A DNA stretch of 44,723 nt from Oscillospiraceae bacterium (GTDB taxonomy: Bacteria > Bacillota > Clostridia > Oscillospirales > Butyricicoccaceae), in contig SVKW01000002.1 of the NCBI GenBank assembly GCA_015068285.1, positions 1 to 44,723 on the forward strand, in the 5' to 3' direction. Under the pieces are notes generated by a model. It ran no database searches and was not told the origin of the DNA. It saw only the letters and a program-made list of their open reading frames with translations. The stretch's first letter is position 1. The number at the start of each line of letters is the position of its first letter. Made by a program: the position numbers and the translations under genes. Below are positions 36,104-44,723 of this stretch, piece by piece.

Positions 36104-37485
36104 TGGCTAATATGTCTCTTAAGAAATTGCCAATGCCTGAACAGGATCCATTGGTACGTAACAAAAACTTTGAAGAAGTTGCTCTTGGCTACACAGCTGA
36201 AATGGCTATCGAAGAAGCTACACGCTGCCTTAACTGTAAGAACAAGCCATGCGTAAGCGGCTGCCCTGTTAACGTTAAGATCCCTGACTTCATCGCTAAG
36301 GTTGCTGAAGGTAAGTTTGTAGAAGCTTACGAAATCATCTCCGAAACATCTGCTCTTCCAGCAGTTTGCGGCCGTGTTTGCCCACAGGAATCCCAGTGTG
36401 AAGGCAAGTGTATCCGCGGCATCAAGGGTGAACCTGTTGCTATCGGTCGTCTCGAACGCTTCGTTGCTGACTATGTAATGCTCAACGGCGGCGCTAAGGT
36501 TACAAAGGCTGAACCAAACGGCCATAAGGTTGCTGTTCTCGGTTCCGGCCCTGCTGGTCTCACAGCTGCTGGTGACCTCGCTCGTATGGGTTACGATGTA
36601 ACAATTTTCGAAGCATTCCACAAGGCTGGCGGTGTTCTCGTTTACGGTATCCCACAGTTCCGTCTTCCTAAGGAAATCGTTCAGAAGGAAGTTGACAAGC
36701 TCATCGCAATGGGCGTTAAGGTTGAACTCAACGTTCTCGGCGGTAAGGCTATCACAGTTGAAGAACTCTTCGAAATGGGCTTTGAATCTGTATTCGTAGG
36801 TACAGGTGCTGGTCTCCCAATCTTCATGAACATCCCAGGCGAATCCCTTAACGGTGTTTACTCCGCTAACGAATTCCTCACACGTATCAACCTCATGAAG
36901 GCTTACAAGCCAGAATACGACACACCAACTAAGTACCACAAGGTAGTTGCTGTTGTTGGTGGCGGTAACGTTGCAATGGACGCAGCTCGCTGCGCAAAGC
37001 GTCTCGGTGCTGAAGTTCACGTTATCTACCGTCGTGGCATGGAAGAAATGCCTGCACGTGCTGAAGAAGTTCACCACGCTCAGGAAGAAGAAATCATCTT
37101 CGATACACTCTGCAACCCAGTTCAGGTTCTCGGTGACGAAAATGGTAATGTATCCGGCGTAGAATGCATCCGTATGCAGCTCGGTGAGCCAGACGAAAGA
37201 GGACGTCGTCGTCCAATCGAAATCCCAGGCTCCAACTTCGTTCTCCCAGTAGACGCAGTTATTATGTCCCTCGGTACATCTCCAAACCCAATCATGAAGG
37301 AATACACACCAGGTCTTGAAACAAACAAGAAGGGTTGTATCGTAGCTAACGAAGATGGTCTTACATCTATCGAAGGCGTATACGCTGGCGGTGACGCAGT
37401 TACAGGTGCTGCTACAGTTATCCTCGCTATGGGTGCTGGTAAGACAGCTGCTGCTGCTATCCACAAGTATCTTTCTGAAAAGTAA
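36103..37485 (+). CDS. nfnB: NADPH-dependent glutamate synthase-type / NfnB-like subunit
   Basis: CLNCKNKPCVSGCPVNVKIPDF, CGRVCPQESQCEGKCIRG, VAVLGSGPAGLTAAGDLARMGYDVTIFE, GGGNVAMDAAR. Confidence 0.87.
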   Translation: MANMSLKKLPMPEQDPLVRNKNFEEVALGYTAEMAIEEATRCLNCKNKPCVSGCPVNVKIPDFIAKVAEGKFVEAYEIISETSALPAVCGRVCPQESQCEGKCIRGIKGEPVAIGRLERFVADYVMLNGGAKVTKAEPNGHKVAVLGSGPAGLTAAGDLARMGYDVTIFEAFHKAGGVLVYGIPQFRLPKEIVQKEVDKLIAMGVKVELNVLGGKAITVEELFEMGFESVFVGTGAGLPIFMNIPGESLNGVYSANEFLTRINLMKAYKPEYDTPTKYHKVVAVVGGGNVAMDAARCAKRLGAEVHVIYRRGMEEMPARAEEVHHAQEEEIIFDTLCNPVQVLGDENGNVSGVECIRMQLGEPDERGRRRPIEIPGSNFVLPVDAVIMSLGTSPNPIMKEYTPGLETNKKGCIVANEDGLTSIEGVYAGGDAVTGAATVILAMGAGKTAAAAIHKYLSEK

Positions 37486-37515
37486 TTCTTCACGACTTAC
37501 ATAATTGGATAATTT

Positions 37516-37542
37516 AAGGGCATCCGAAAGGGTGCCCTTTTT
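37516..37542 (+). terminator. Terminator after nfnB
   Basis: AAGGGCA-tccgaaaggg-TGCCCTT followed by TTT. Confidence 0.75.
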
Positions 37543-37564
37543 GCTGCCCTAAATGCACAACCCT

Positions 37565-37592
37565 GTAGGGGACGGTGCTTGTCAACGTCCCG
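37565..37592. repeat. GTAGGGG-type hairpin repeat
   Basis: gtaGGGGACGgtgcttgtcaaCGTCCCgaa. Confidence 0.55.
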
Positions 37593-37609
37593 AAAATGCA
37601 CATTTCCTC

Positions 37610-37640
37610 TTGACTTAAACCCCACTTTAAGGTTTATAAT
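37610..37640 (+). promoter_or_regulatory. MerR-type promoter with 19-nt spacer and internal dyad
   Basis: TTGACT 37610-37615, 19-nt spacer, TATAAT 37635-37640; CTTAAA-ccccac-TTTAAG dyad overlaps the spacer. Confidence 0.65.
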
Positions 37641-37672
37641 TCAACTATAAACAACACAACGGAGGTATTATT

Positions 37673-38206
37673 ATGGGTAAGAATATTCTCATCGTCACAG
37701 GCTCACCTCGCGTGGGCGGCAACAGCGATGTGCTGGCTGAAGCTTTCGCAAAGGGCGCTCTTGAAGCAGGCCACAGCGTCAGAACTTTCGCCGCAGGCAG
37801 GGCTGACATCAAACCTTGCAAGGTGTGCAACGCCTGCAAGACAACAGGCAAGTGCGTTTTTGACGACGATTTCCGGAAGGTCGAGCCAATGCTTGCCGAA
37901 GCTGACGTGATAGTTCTTTCTTCGCCGATTTACTGGTATGACATTTCGGCTCAGCTCAAGCTGGTCATCGACAAGTTCTATTCCACAAAGGCTCAGCAGC
38001 ACATCCAGGAAAGCGTGCTCATCCTCTGCGGTGCTGTTGAAAAGGAACGCTTTGACGGCGCTGTGCAGGTTTACAAGCGTATCTGCGAAGGCAGTGTTGG
38101 CTGGAAGGACAGAGGTGTAATTCTCGCCGGCAAATGCAGCGCTATCGGCGATGCCGTCAAGCATCCTGCTTACAACGAAGCCTACGAGCTGGGCAAAAAT
38201 ATTTAA
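37673..38206 (+). CDS. Flavodoxin family / NADPH-dependent FMN reductase-like protein with a cysteine cluster
   Basis: ILIVTGSPRVGGNSDVLAEAFAKGA, CKVCNACKTTGKCVF and VLSSPIYWYDISAQLKLVIDKF. Confidence 0.88.
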   Translation: MGKNILIVTGSPRVGGNSDVLAEAFAKGALEAGHSVRTFAAGRADIKPCKVCNACKTTGKCVFDDDFRKVEPMLAEADVIVLSSPIYWYDISAQLKLVIDKFYSTKAQQHIQESVLILCGAVEKERFDGAVQVYKRICEGSVGWKDRGVILAGKCSAIGDAVKHPAYNEAYELGKNI

Positions 38207-38224
38207 AACACAACAAAAACCTCC

Positions 38225-38261
38225 CATTGAGGCACACTCTGCAGGAAAGTGTGCCTCAATG
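38225..38261. repeat. Perfect 14-bp inverted repeat
   Basis: CATTGAGGCACACT-ctgcaggaa-AGTGTGCCTCAATG, at the edge of mini-hairpin array G. Confidence 0.75.
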
Positions 38262-38265
38262 ATGT

Positions 38266-38430
38266 CCGTTCCTGTTCGGAACGGGTGATATACCTTCGGT
38301 ATGATATCGCTCTGCAAGCGATGATATATGCCTGTGGCATATTCAGGAACGGATATTATATCATATTTTTACGAAGTGGAAATATATCATACGGCCAAGC
38401 TGTATATCATATCTCGAAAGAGATATATCA
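38266..38430. repeat. Mini-hairpin array G (linkers TGATA then TATCA)
   Basis: CCGTTCC..GGAACGG; TGATA; TACC-TTC-GGTA; TGATA; TCGC..GCGA; TGATA; TATGCC-TGT-GGCATA; ...TATCA TACGG..CTGTA TATCA TATCTC-GAAA-GAGATA TATCA. Confidence 0.9.
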
Positions 38431-38498
38431 TTTATGACCCGCTGGAAATAATTTGTTTTTCGGTCGATTTTTAACTTATTAAAGTACGTAACCCACTA

Positions 38499-38537
38499 TG
38501 ACACTTTTGAATGTTCAAAAGTGTCATTTTCTCTTTA
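38499..38537 (+). terminator. Terminator
   Basis: TGACACTTTTGA-atgt-TCAAAAGTGTCA followed by TTTTCTCTTT. Confidence 0.8.
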
Positions 38538-38545
38538 TACAGAAA

Positions 38546-38579
38546 AATGGAGACAACTTCTTTACAAAGTGTCTCCATT
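38546..38579 (-). terminator. Terminator downstream of the methyltransferase gene (minus strand)
   Basis: AATGGAGACA...TGTCTCCATT; on the minus strand followed by a T-rich stretch (TTTCTG). Confidence 0.65.
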
Positions 38580-38602
38580 CAAAGAGGTTTTTCTTATATA
38601 AC

Positions 38603-39364
38603 TTACTTCTGTGCCACAATCATATAGCGGTGAGTCATGCCTTCGATAAAGCCTTCACACTGGATTTTCTCATGCATTTTCAGCAGATTTTCAAGACAGG
38701 ATTCAACTGAAAAATCGGGAAACTCCCATTGGATTATTCGCACAAACCAGACGAAAGCGCCGATGTCATAAAATCTTATAGGGCGAAAAGCCTCGCCGCT
38801 TTCGGTAATGACAAAGCCTGCATCTTCAAAAGCCGCCTTCTGTTGGGCGAGATTCAGCCCTTCAAACTGCTTCGGAACACCGGGCATAGCCATTTCAACA
38901 AGCTGACGGTCGTTGTCCTCGCCCACCTGCTGAGTGATGAAAATGCCGCCCTTTTTCAGCAGACGAAAGATTTCAGCAGGGTCAAAACTGCCGTGGCGGT
39001 TGATTATCATGTCAAAACTGCCATTCTCAAAAGGGATTGCCGAAGGGTTGTCGCAAGGGCGGAAATCAATGCCAAGAGGGAGCAAAACCTCCCTGCAAAG
39101 CTCAATATTCGGAGCAAAACCCTCGGTCGCCGCTGTATTTTCGTATGGATGGTTAAGGGAAAGCAGAAACTCGCCGCCGCCTGTGTCATAATCGAGGATT
39201 TTCATATCGGGACGAAGATATTTCTTGATAAGCGCCCGATAATCCCACGGGAAATCGGTATCCTCGCTGTATCGCCCGTCAATGTGAGAAAAATCCCAGC
39301 CGTGAATGTGGGCGATTTCCTCCTCAGCCTTCCATTTTTTTATCAGCTCATTCATATAAATCAC
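38603..39364 (-). CDS. Class I SAM-dependent methyltransferase
   Basis: MKILDYDTGGGEFLLSL motif I; FDMIINRHGSFDPAEIFRLLKKGGIFITQQVG. Confidence 0.88.
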   Translation of the reverse strand: MIYMNELIKKWKAEEEIAHIHGWDFSHIDGRYSEDTDFPWDYRALIKKYLRPDMKILDYDTGGGEFLLSLNHPYENTAATEGFAPNIELCREVLLPLGIDFRPCDNPSAIPFENGSFDMIINRHGSFDPAEIFRLLKKGGIFITQQVGEDNDRQLVEMAMPGVPKQFEGLNLAQQKAAFEDAGFVITESGEAFRPIRFYDIGAFVWFVRIIQWEFPDFSVESCLENLLKMHEKIQCEGFIEGMTHRYMIVAQK

Positions 39365-39463
39365 GCTTTCGATAATAATTCTGACTATATTATAATATAT
39401 TTACCCCATAAATGCAAGAGCGGCAACTGCACACAAAAATGTACATAAACAATTTATACCTCC

Positions 39464-39492
39464 TTGCGTAAAAAATCCCTTTGTGCTATAAT
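39464..39492 (+). promoter_or_regulatory. Sigma-A-like promoter upstream of the DUF1295 gene
   Basis: TTGCGT-N17-TATAAT. Confidence 0.6.
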
Positions 39493-39524
39493 CATACTAT
39501 AGAAAAAATCAAGGAGGAAAAATT

Positions 39525-40334
39525 ATGGCAAACACATTTCCATCGTCAATCTGGCTGCTTTTCGCCGTTGCATTGGTGATAAGCTCTATCGGATTCATCA
39601 AATATGTGTGGTTTATCTCTCTCGGCTACGGATTTTCCATCGCAGGCTTAGGCGTGCTTATGCTGTTCCTTTTTAAGGACACACTTTCCTGCGGCACACT
39701 TCTGCTGTGCATACTTTTCATAGCCTACGGCTTGCGTCTCGGCGGATATCTGCTGTTCCGCGAGGTAAAAAGCTCTGCCTATAATGCAAAAATGAAGACA
39801 GAAATCAAGGACGGCAAAACCATGCCTTTCTTCGTCAAGTGCGCGATCTGGATAACCTGCGTGCTGCTCTATATGCTTCAGGTTGTGCCGGTTTTCTACC
39901 GCCTTCACAACGGCGCAGGCACAGATATCTGGGCTTACATAGGGGCTGGTGTCATGGCTTTCGGCCTTATTTTTGAATCGGTTTCCGACTGGCAGAAAAG
40001 CAAGGCAAAGAAAATCAATCCTAAGCGTTTCTGCGATACAGGGCTTTTCAGAATCGTACGCTGTCCTAACTATCTGGGCGAAATGATTTTCTGGACAGGT
40101 GTTATCATCTCGGGCATCGGCGCTCTTGCAGGCATCGGTCAGTGGATAATGGCGCTTGTCGGCTATATCGGCATAATCTATGTCATGTTCAGCGGCGCGC
40201 GCCGTCTTGAAGTCCGCCAGAATAAGAATTACGGCAAGGACCCTGAATATCAGACCTATTCAAAAACCGTGCCTATCCTGCTGCCTTTCGTGCCGCTTTA
40301 CAGCGTGGAGAAATATAAGTTCCTTGTGGCGTAA
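39525..40334 (+). CDS. DUF1295 / steroid 5-alpha-reductase-like membrane protein
   Basis: Multi-TM; YGLRLGGYLLFRE, RFCDTGLFRIVRCPNYLGEMIFWTGV and the YQTYSKTVPILLPF C-terminus. Confidence 0.86.
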   Translation: MANTFPSSIWLLFAVALVISSIGFIKYVWFISLGYGFSIAGLGVLMLFLFKDTLSCGTLLLCILFIAYGLRLGGYLLFREVKSSAYNAKMKTEIKDGKTMPFFVKCAIWITCVLLYMLQVVPVFYRLHNGAGTDIWAYIGAGVMAFGLIFESVSDWQKSKAKKINPKRFCDTGLFRIVRCPNYLGEMIFWTGVIISGIGALAGIGQWIMALVGYIGIIYVMFSGARRLEVRQNKNYGKDPEYQTYSKTVPILLPFVPLYSVEKYKFLVA

Positions 40335-40344
40335 GTTATCGACA

Positions 40345-40372
40345 AAAGCACTCGTAATGAGTGCTTTTTTTA
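40345..40372 (+). terminator. Terminator after the DUF1295 gene
   Basis: AAAGCACTC-gtaat-GAGTGCTTT followed by TTTT. Confidence 0.85.
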
Positions 40373-40431
40373 TGTGGATTTTTCCGATTATTTATGGTAA
40401 AATTAAGTTATCAATAAATCCGGAGGTTGTT

Positions 40432-41492
40432 ATGAAGATAGACCGTCTTGAAACCCCTGCGCTCATCGTCGAGCGTGAGATTTTTTATAAAAATATGGAG
40501 GCGATGGCAAAGCTGCTTGAAGGCAGAAATATTAAGCTTCGCCCTCATTTCAAGTCGAACAAATCGGCATTCATTGCCCACGAACAGATAAAATACGGCG
40601 CAAAGGGCATCACCTGCGCCAAACTCAGCGAGGCTGTCGACCTTTGTGACAGCGGTGTTGAGGACATTCTCATTGCAAATCAGATAACAGACAGCCGCAA
40701 GATAAGCCGTCTTGCTCAGCTCGCTCTCGACTGTCATATCACAGTCTGCGTTGACGACCTTGAAAATGTCAGGGCGCTTGCAAAGGCGGCAGAGGAGACA
40801 GGCAGCGTTATCCATTGTTTTGTGGAGTATGATATCGGCATGGACAGATGCGGTGTTATGGAAATCCATCAGGTTGTCGGCCTTGCCAAGGCAATAAAGG
40901 CTGAAAAAAGCCTTACTTTCGACGGCATTCAGGCTTATGCAGGGCATATTTCCCATGTTGTCGGCAAGGACGAGCGTCTTGATATGACAGAGAGCAACTC
41001 GAAAAAGCTTCACGTACTTCTCGACAGGCTGAAGGAGGAGGGCATTCCTGCCCGTGAGCTTTCGGGCGGCAGCACAGGCACCTCGGTCATCAAGGCTGAG
41101 GAGGACCTTTACACCGAGCTTCAGGCGGGCAGTTATATTTTTATGGATGCCACATATCGCGACCTGAATCTGCCTTTTGAAAACTCACTTTTCCTGCTGC
41201 AACAGTTGTCAGCGTCCGTGATGGGGTGACAATTTTAGATGCAGGCGTGAAAAGCTGCGGAATGGACCAGGGCAATCCTGTGCCTGTCGGCATGAACGCA
41301 GGCAGAATCGAAGCCAATGAGGAGCATATCAAGCTGTTTGACCTTGATAAGAAGCTGAAAATCGGCGACAAGGTACGCCTTATTCCGGGGCATTGCTGCT
41401 CGACGGTCAATCTCCACGATAAGCTTTATCTTGTCGAGGGGGACAAGGTTGTCGACAGAATTATCGTCACATCAAGAGGCAACAGCCGCTAA
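40432..41492 (+). pseudogene. DSD1-family PLP-dependent enzyme (D-threonine aldolase / D-serine dehydratase-like), apparently frameshifted near 41199
   Basis: MKIDRLETPALIVEREIFYKNM ... RPHFKSNKS ... continues in a second frame as TVVSVRDGVTILDAGVKSCGMDQGNPVPVG...PGHCCSTVNLHDKLYLV. One missing base restores the ORF. Confidence 0.85.
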
Positions 41493-41500
41493 AATACAAA

Positions 41501-41525
41501 AAAGACTGGGATTTCCCAGTCTTTT
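41501..41525. terminator. Bidirectional terminator
   Basis: AAAGACTGGGA-tt-TCCCAGTCTTT with A/T flanks. Confidence 0.8.
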
Positions 41526-41529
41526 AATT

Positions 41530-41841
41530 TTATTCTTCTTCGATTTCACCGAACATCAGGTCGGCGATTTCGCCTGCCATTTCCATAGCGCCGTAAGGTA
41601 CATAAATGCGGAGCTGTTCGGTCATAATCCCCAGACGGGAAGTGAGCCCTGCGCCCATAACAGGCTTGGAGACAGCCTCGATTCCGTTGTCACGAAGAGC
41701 GTCGATGAACATTTCAGCCCACATCTGCTCGCGGACGGCGTAGAGAACATAGTCGTTCATGGCAGGAGCGCGGAGCTCGCCGCCGCAGGCAGGGCAGATG
41801 TCACCGCCTGCGAGAATATTGCACTTTTCACAGTATTTCAT
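41530..41841 (-). CDS. Zinc-ribbon protein with a DUF2007-like domain
   Basis: CEKCN..CPACGG ribbon; VREQMWAEMFIDALRDNGIEAVSKPV..G..LRIYVP. Confidence 0.65.
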   Translation of the reverse strand: MKYCEKCNILAGGDICPACGGELRAPAMNDYVLYAVREQMWAEMFIDALRDNGIEAVSKPVMGAGLTSRLGIMTEQLRIYVPYGAMEMAGEIADLMFGEIEEE

Positions 41842-41844
41842 AAT

Positions 41845-42852
41845 TTACTCACTTAATGTCACTTCAAGCTTCTTGTCGTTGACTTCGATGATGAACCTGC
41901 GAGGCTCATAATGCTTTGTCAGCTTTGCTTCAAGCTCGTCGAGAAGCGCCTTCTTTGCCTTGTAAATCTCGTGAGACTGGGCAACCGAAATCGCCTTGAA
42001 GCGGACCTTGCCGCCAACAGGGCATTGCACAAGCTTGTCAAGGTCAGATGAGATGACAGTTGCAATCTTGGTGTAGCCGCCCGCTGTCTGGCGGTCGGCC
42101 AGCATCACGATAGGCATACCGTGCTTCGGCACCTGAACAGCGCCAACGCAGATGCCGTCGGAGATGATGTCGCTGCCGTTTTTTGTCGCCACAGCCTCGC
42201 CCGAAAGGCGGCAGCCCATACGGTCAAACTCGCTGGTTACAGTATATTCAGCCGAAAGGAAGGTGCTGATGCCCTCGTCGGTAAAATGGTCGTCCTGAGG
42301 ACCCATTACAACACGGAGAGTGACTTCGCTTTCGTAATTCTTGCGGACAAAACGGCGCATTTTCATATTAGGAAGCTTGAAATGGTACTCACGCAAGCCA
42401 ATTTTATCGCCTGTTGTCAGCTTTCTGCCGTCAATACCACCGATTTTTGCCTTCATGTAAGTTGAACGGCTTCCCATCACAGGGGCAATGTCCATGCCGC
42501 CTGCGAAAGCCACATAGCAGTAGTTGCCGTTGTCGCTTGCCGAAAAGGAAAGCACATCGCCGTTTCTGATGTAAAGGGCCTCATTCATAGGAACTTCCTT
42601 CTTGTTGACAGTCGGCTTCATATCAGCGCCGGTAATTGCGATGACAGCCGCGCTGTCAAACTCCAAAGTCGCGCCCATCATCAGCATTTCAAGGCAGGCT
42701 TCGTTTCTGTCGTTGCCCACCAAAATATTGGCAAGATTAAGGGAATACATATCCATAGCGCCCGAAACAGGCACACCGCTGGCCTGATAGCCATAGCGTC
42801 CGCTGTCCTGCACAGTGGTGGAAATGCCAGGATTTTTTACAGTAAATCCCAT
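41845..42852 (-). CDS. pxpC: 5-oxoprolinase subunit C / biotin-dependent carboxyltransferase family
   Basis: MGFTVKNPGISTTVQDSGRYGYQASGVPVSGAMDMYSLNLANILVGN; adjacent to pxpB and pxpA. Confidence 0.94.
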   Translation of the reverse strand: MGFTVKNPGISTTVQDSGRYGYQASGVPVSGAMDMYSLNLANILVGNDRNEACLEMLMMGATLEFDSAAVIAITGADMKPTVNKKEVPMNEALYIRNGDVLSFSASDNGNYCYVAFAGGMDIAPVMGSRSTYMKAKIGGIDGRKLTTGDKIGLREYHFKLPNMKMRRFVRKNYESEVTLRVVMGPQDDHFTDEGISTFLSAEYTVTSEFDRMGCRLSGEAVATKNGSDIISDGICVGAVQVPKHGMPIVMLADRQTAGGYTKIATVISSDLDKLVQCPVGGKVRFKAISVAQSHEIYKAKKALLDELEAKLTKHYEPRRFIIEVNDKKLEVTLSE

Positions 42853-42853
42853 A

Positions 42854-43579
42854 TTATACACCCCTTTCACGCATCTTGCAAAGGTAGATACCCTTGTCTG
42901 CCTGCTCTTTTATCTTAAAATATTCTTCCTTTGAAATCGGCACAAATTTGAGGTAATTGCCGCTTTTGAGCAGCACAGGATTTTCACGCTCTATGTCGAA
43001 AAGCTTGACAGGAGTCTTGCCGATAAGACGCCAGCCGCCTGGGGAGTCGACAGAATAAATGCCTGTCTGGCTGCCGGCGATGCCAACGCTGCCCGCCTCG
43101 ATTTTCACGCGCGGATTGTCAAGACGAGGTGTGGCGATGGAATTATCCATACCGCCGAGATACGGGAAGCCCGGAGTGAAGCCTATCATATAGATGAGAT
43201 ACTCAGGGGAGGAGTGAATTGCGATGACTTCGTCCACAGTTTTGCCGTTGTGGGAGGCTACAAACTCAAGGTCAGGCCCCGATTCATCGGAATACCATAC
43301 AGGTATTTCGATAACGTAAGGATTTGTGACATTGAGGGCGATTTCTGTGCTTAAAAGCTCGTCGACAAGAGCCGTAAGGCTCTCTAAATCGAGAACCAAA
43401 GGGTCATAGTAAATCGAAACCGAGCGATATGTAGGCATAGTTTCAATAATGCCGTTGACATTGAGGGTTCTGAGCATATCGCAAAGACGGGTCACCCTGC
43501 TGTTGACGGCAGGGGAAATCTCGTTGCCAAATTCGACAGTCAGCCCCGTGTCACCGAGAGGTAAATATCTTACATCCAT
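42854..43579 (-). CDS. pxpB: 5-oxoprolinase subunit B
   Basis: YLPLGDTGLTVEFGNEISPAVN and GFTPGFPYLGGMDNSIATPRLDNPRVKIEAGSVGIAGSQTGIYSVDSPGGWRLIGKTP. Confidence 0.95.
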   Translation of the reverse strand: MDVRYLPLGDTGLTVEFGNEISPAVNSRVTRLCDMLRTLNVNGIIETMPTYRSVSIYYDPLVLDLESLTALVDELLSTEIALNVTNPYVIEIPVWYSDESGPDLEFVASHNGKTVDEVIAIHSSPEYLIYMIGFTPGFPYLGGMDNSIATPRLDNPRVKIEAGSVGIAGSQTGIYSVDSPGGWRLIGKTPVKLFDIERENPVLLKSGNYLKFVPISKEEYFKIKEQADKGIYLCKMRERGV

Positions 43580-44346
43580 TATACAATTTCTCCTACAGGC
43601 ACAATTTCAATGCCTTCATTGATAAGAGCCGCCTTGATTTTTGTGACAAATTCCACAGCCTTTGGATTGTCGCCGTGAACGCAGACCGAGTCTGCCTTGA
43701 TTTCGATGTCCTCGCCTGTATTGGTGCGAACCTTGCCTTCCTTAATCATGCGGATAACACGCTCGATAGCTTCGGTTTCATCGTGGATGAATGCGCCCGG
43801 CTCAGAACGGGGAACAAGAGTGCCCTGAGCTGTATAGCCGCGGTCTGCAAATACTTCGCTTGCAACGCGCAGGCCAACATCCTTGCCTGCCTTGAGCATC
43901 TGGGAGCCGGAAGGAGCCATGAGGATGATATTCTTGTCAACTTCATAAATAGCGTCAGCGATAGCCTTTGCCAGCTTGTAGTCAACACCTGCCATATTGT
44001 AGAGAGCGCCGTGAGGTTTTACATGCTGGATTTTAAGCCCCTGAGCAGTTGTGAAAGCCATGAGAGCGCCAAGCTGATATTTTACATAAGCCTTTGCTTC
44101 GAGAGGGGAGATGTTCATATTGCGTCTGCCGAAGCCGATAAGGTCAAGAAAGCCCGGATGAGCGCCGACAGCCGTGTTGTATTCCTTGCAGTAAGCCACA
44201 GTTTTTTCCATAACCACAGGGTCGCCGCCGTGGAAACCGCAGGCTACGTTGGCAGATGTGACGTGCTTGATGACTTCTTCATCCATGCCGATGGTGTAGT
44301 TGCCGAAGCTTTCGCCCAGGTCGGAGTTAAGGTCGATTTTATACAT
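43579..44346 (-). CDS. pxpA: 5-oxoprolinase subunit A (LamB/YcsF family)
   Basis: [40 protein letters not shown] and [10 protein letters not shown]. Confidence 0.96.
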   Translation of the reverse strand: MYKIDLNSDLGESFGNYTIGMDEEVIKHVTSANVACGFHGGDPVVMEKTVAYCKEYNTAVGAHPGFLDLIGFGRRNMNISPLEAKAYVKYQLGALMAFTTAQGLKIQHVKPHGALYNMAGVDYKLAKAIADAIYEVDKNIILMAPSGSQMLKAGKDVGLRVASEVFADRGYTAQGTLVPRSEPGAFIHDETEAIERVIRMIKEGKVRTNTGEDIEIKADSVCVHGDNPKAVEFVTKIKAALINEGIEIVPVGEIV

Positions 44347-44454
44347 AATATTTCTCCTTTTCGCGGATTATTTATGGTTTTATTTTAGCATAAAACAGCG
44401 CAATGTTCAATAGAAAGTTGAGAATGGGATATCTTCTGTAGTTTGTACAATTCC

Positions 44455-44481
44455 GTAGGGGCGGGTTTCCATGCCCGCCCG
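44455..44481. repeat. GTAGGGGCGGG-type hairpin repeat
   Basis: gtaggGGCGGGtttccatGCCCGCCCg; nearly identical to 11993-12019. Confidence 0.7.
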
Positions 44482-44594
44482 AATTATTGAAATGCTGTAT
44501 GCCGACTTAGGCAATAAAAAACTTCAATTTACTATGGACTTTATGTATAAAATGTGATAAAATTTACCTAAATAAAACGCAAAAGGAGCAGGCT

Positions 44595-44723
44595 ATGAAA
44601 AAAGTAATCAAGACAACTGAGCTTCAGGGCAACCCTTTCCAGATGGTTGGCAAGGACTGGATGCTCATCACAGCAGGCAACGAAGAAAAGTGCAACACAA
44701 TGACAGCCTCATGGGGCGGCATG
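44595..44723 (+). CDS. Flavin reductase-like family protein, N-terminal part only
   Basis: MKKVIKTTELQGNPFQMVGKDWMLITAGNEEKCNTMTASWGGM; truncated by window end. Confidence 0.72.
   Translation, partial: MKKVIKTTELQGNPFQMVGKDWMLITAGNEEKCNTMTASWGGM

Noticed and set aside
38603-39448. 239-aa plus-strand ORF opposite the methyltransferase
   Set aside because: Antisense; the minus-strand frame has clear SAM-methyltransferase motifs.
41226-41229. TGA ending the first DSD1-like ORF as another selenocysteine codon
   Set aside because: The homologous continuation is in a different reading frame, so a one-base frameshift explains it.

Overview
The window looks like a Clostridia/Oscillospiraceae-type chromosome segment; this taxonomic call is an inference from gene content and style. 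It holds mostly recognisable housekeeping and amino-acid-fermentation genes. Left to right: a partial HI0933/BaiN-like flavoprotein, then cmk-plsC-ispH::rpsA (IspH fused to S1 domains), MgtC-like, MATE, TcdA-like, CAT-like, hemolysin III-like and tadA genes. These are followed by gltX, glnS, a NifS-like desulfurase with thiI, and cinA. Next is a WalRK-type cluster (walR - cls - walK - yycH-like - yycI-like - murA - walJ - rlmH). A complete selenocysteine-dependent glycine reductase locus follows (grdX-grdE-grdB-trxB-trxA-grdA-grdC-grdD), with an NfnAB-like transhydrogenase pair immediately downstream. The right end has a flavodoxin-family protein behind a MerR-like promoter, a methyltransferase, a DUF1295 protein, a frameshifted DSD1-like PLP enzyme, pxpCBA and a partial flavin reductase. 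The ORF track splits grdB and grdA at in-frame TGA codons that I read as selenocysteine. The most unusual signal is not protein coding. At least seven intergenic arrays contain very short hairpins joined by fixed 5-nt linkers (ATTCA/TGAAT or TATCA/TGATA). Stem sequences differ from unit to unit, but pairing is preserved and the loop is usually a purine triloop (GAA, AAA, AGA, ACA) closed by C-G. Other notable points are a well-formed promoter and Shine-Dalgarno inside ispH just before the S1 part, cls inserted between walR and walK, U-tract-less hairpins between grd genes, and a terminator that appears cut by a hairpin-array insertion.
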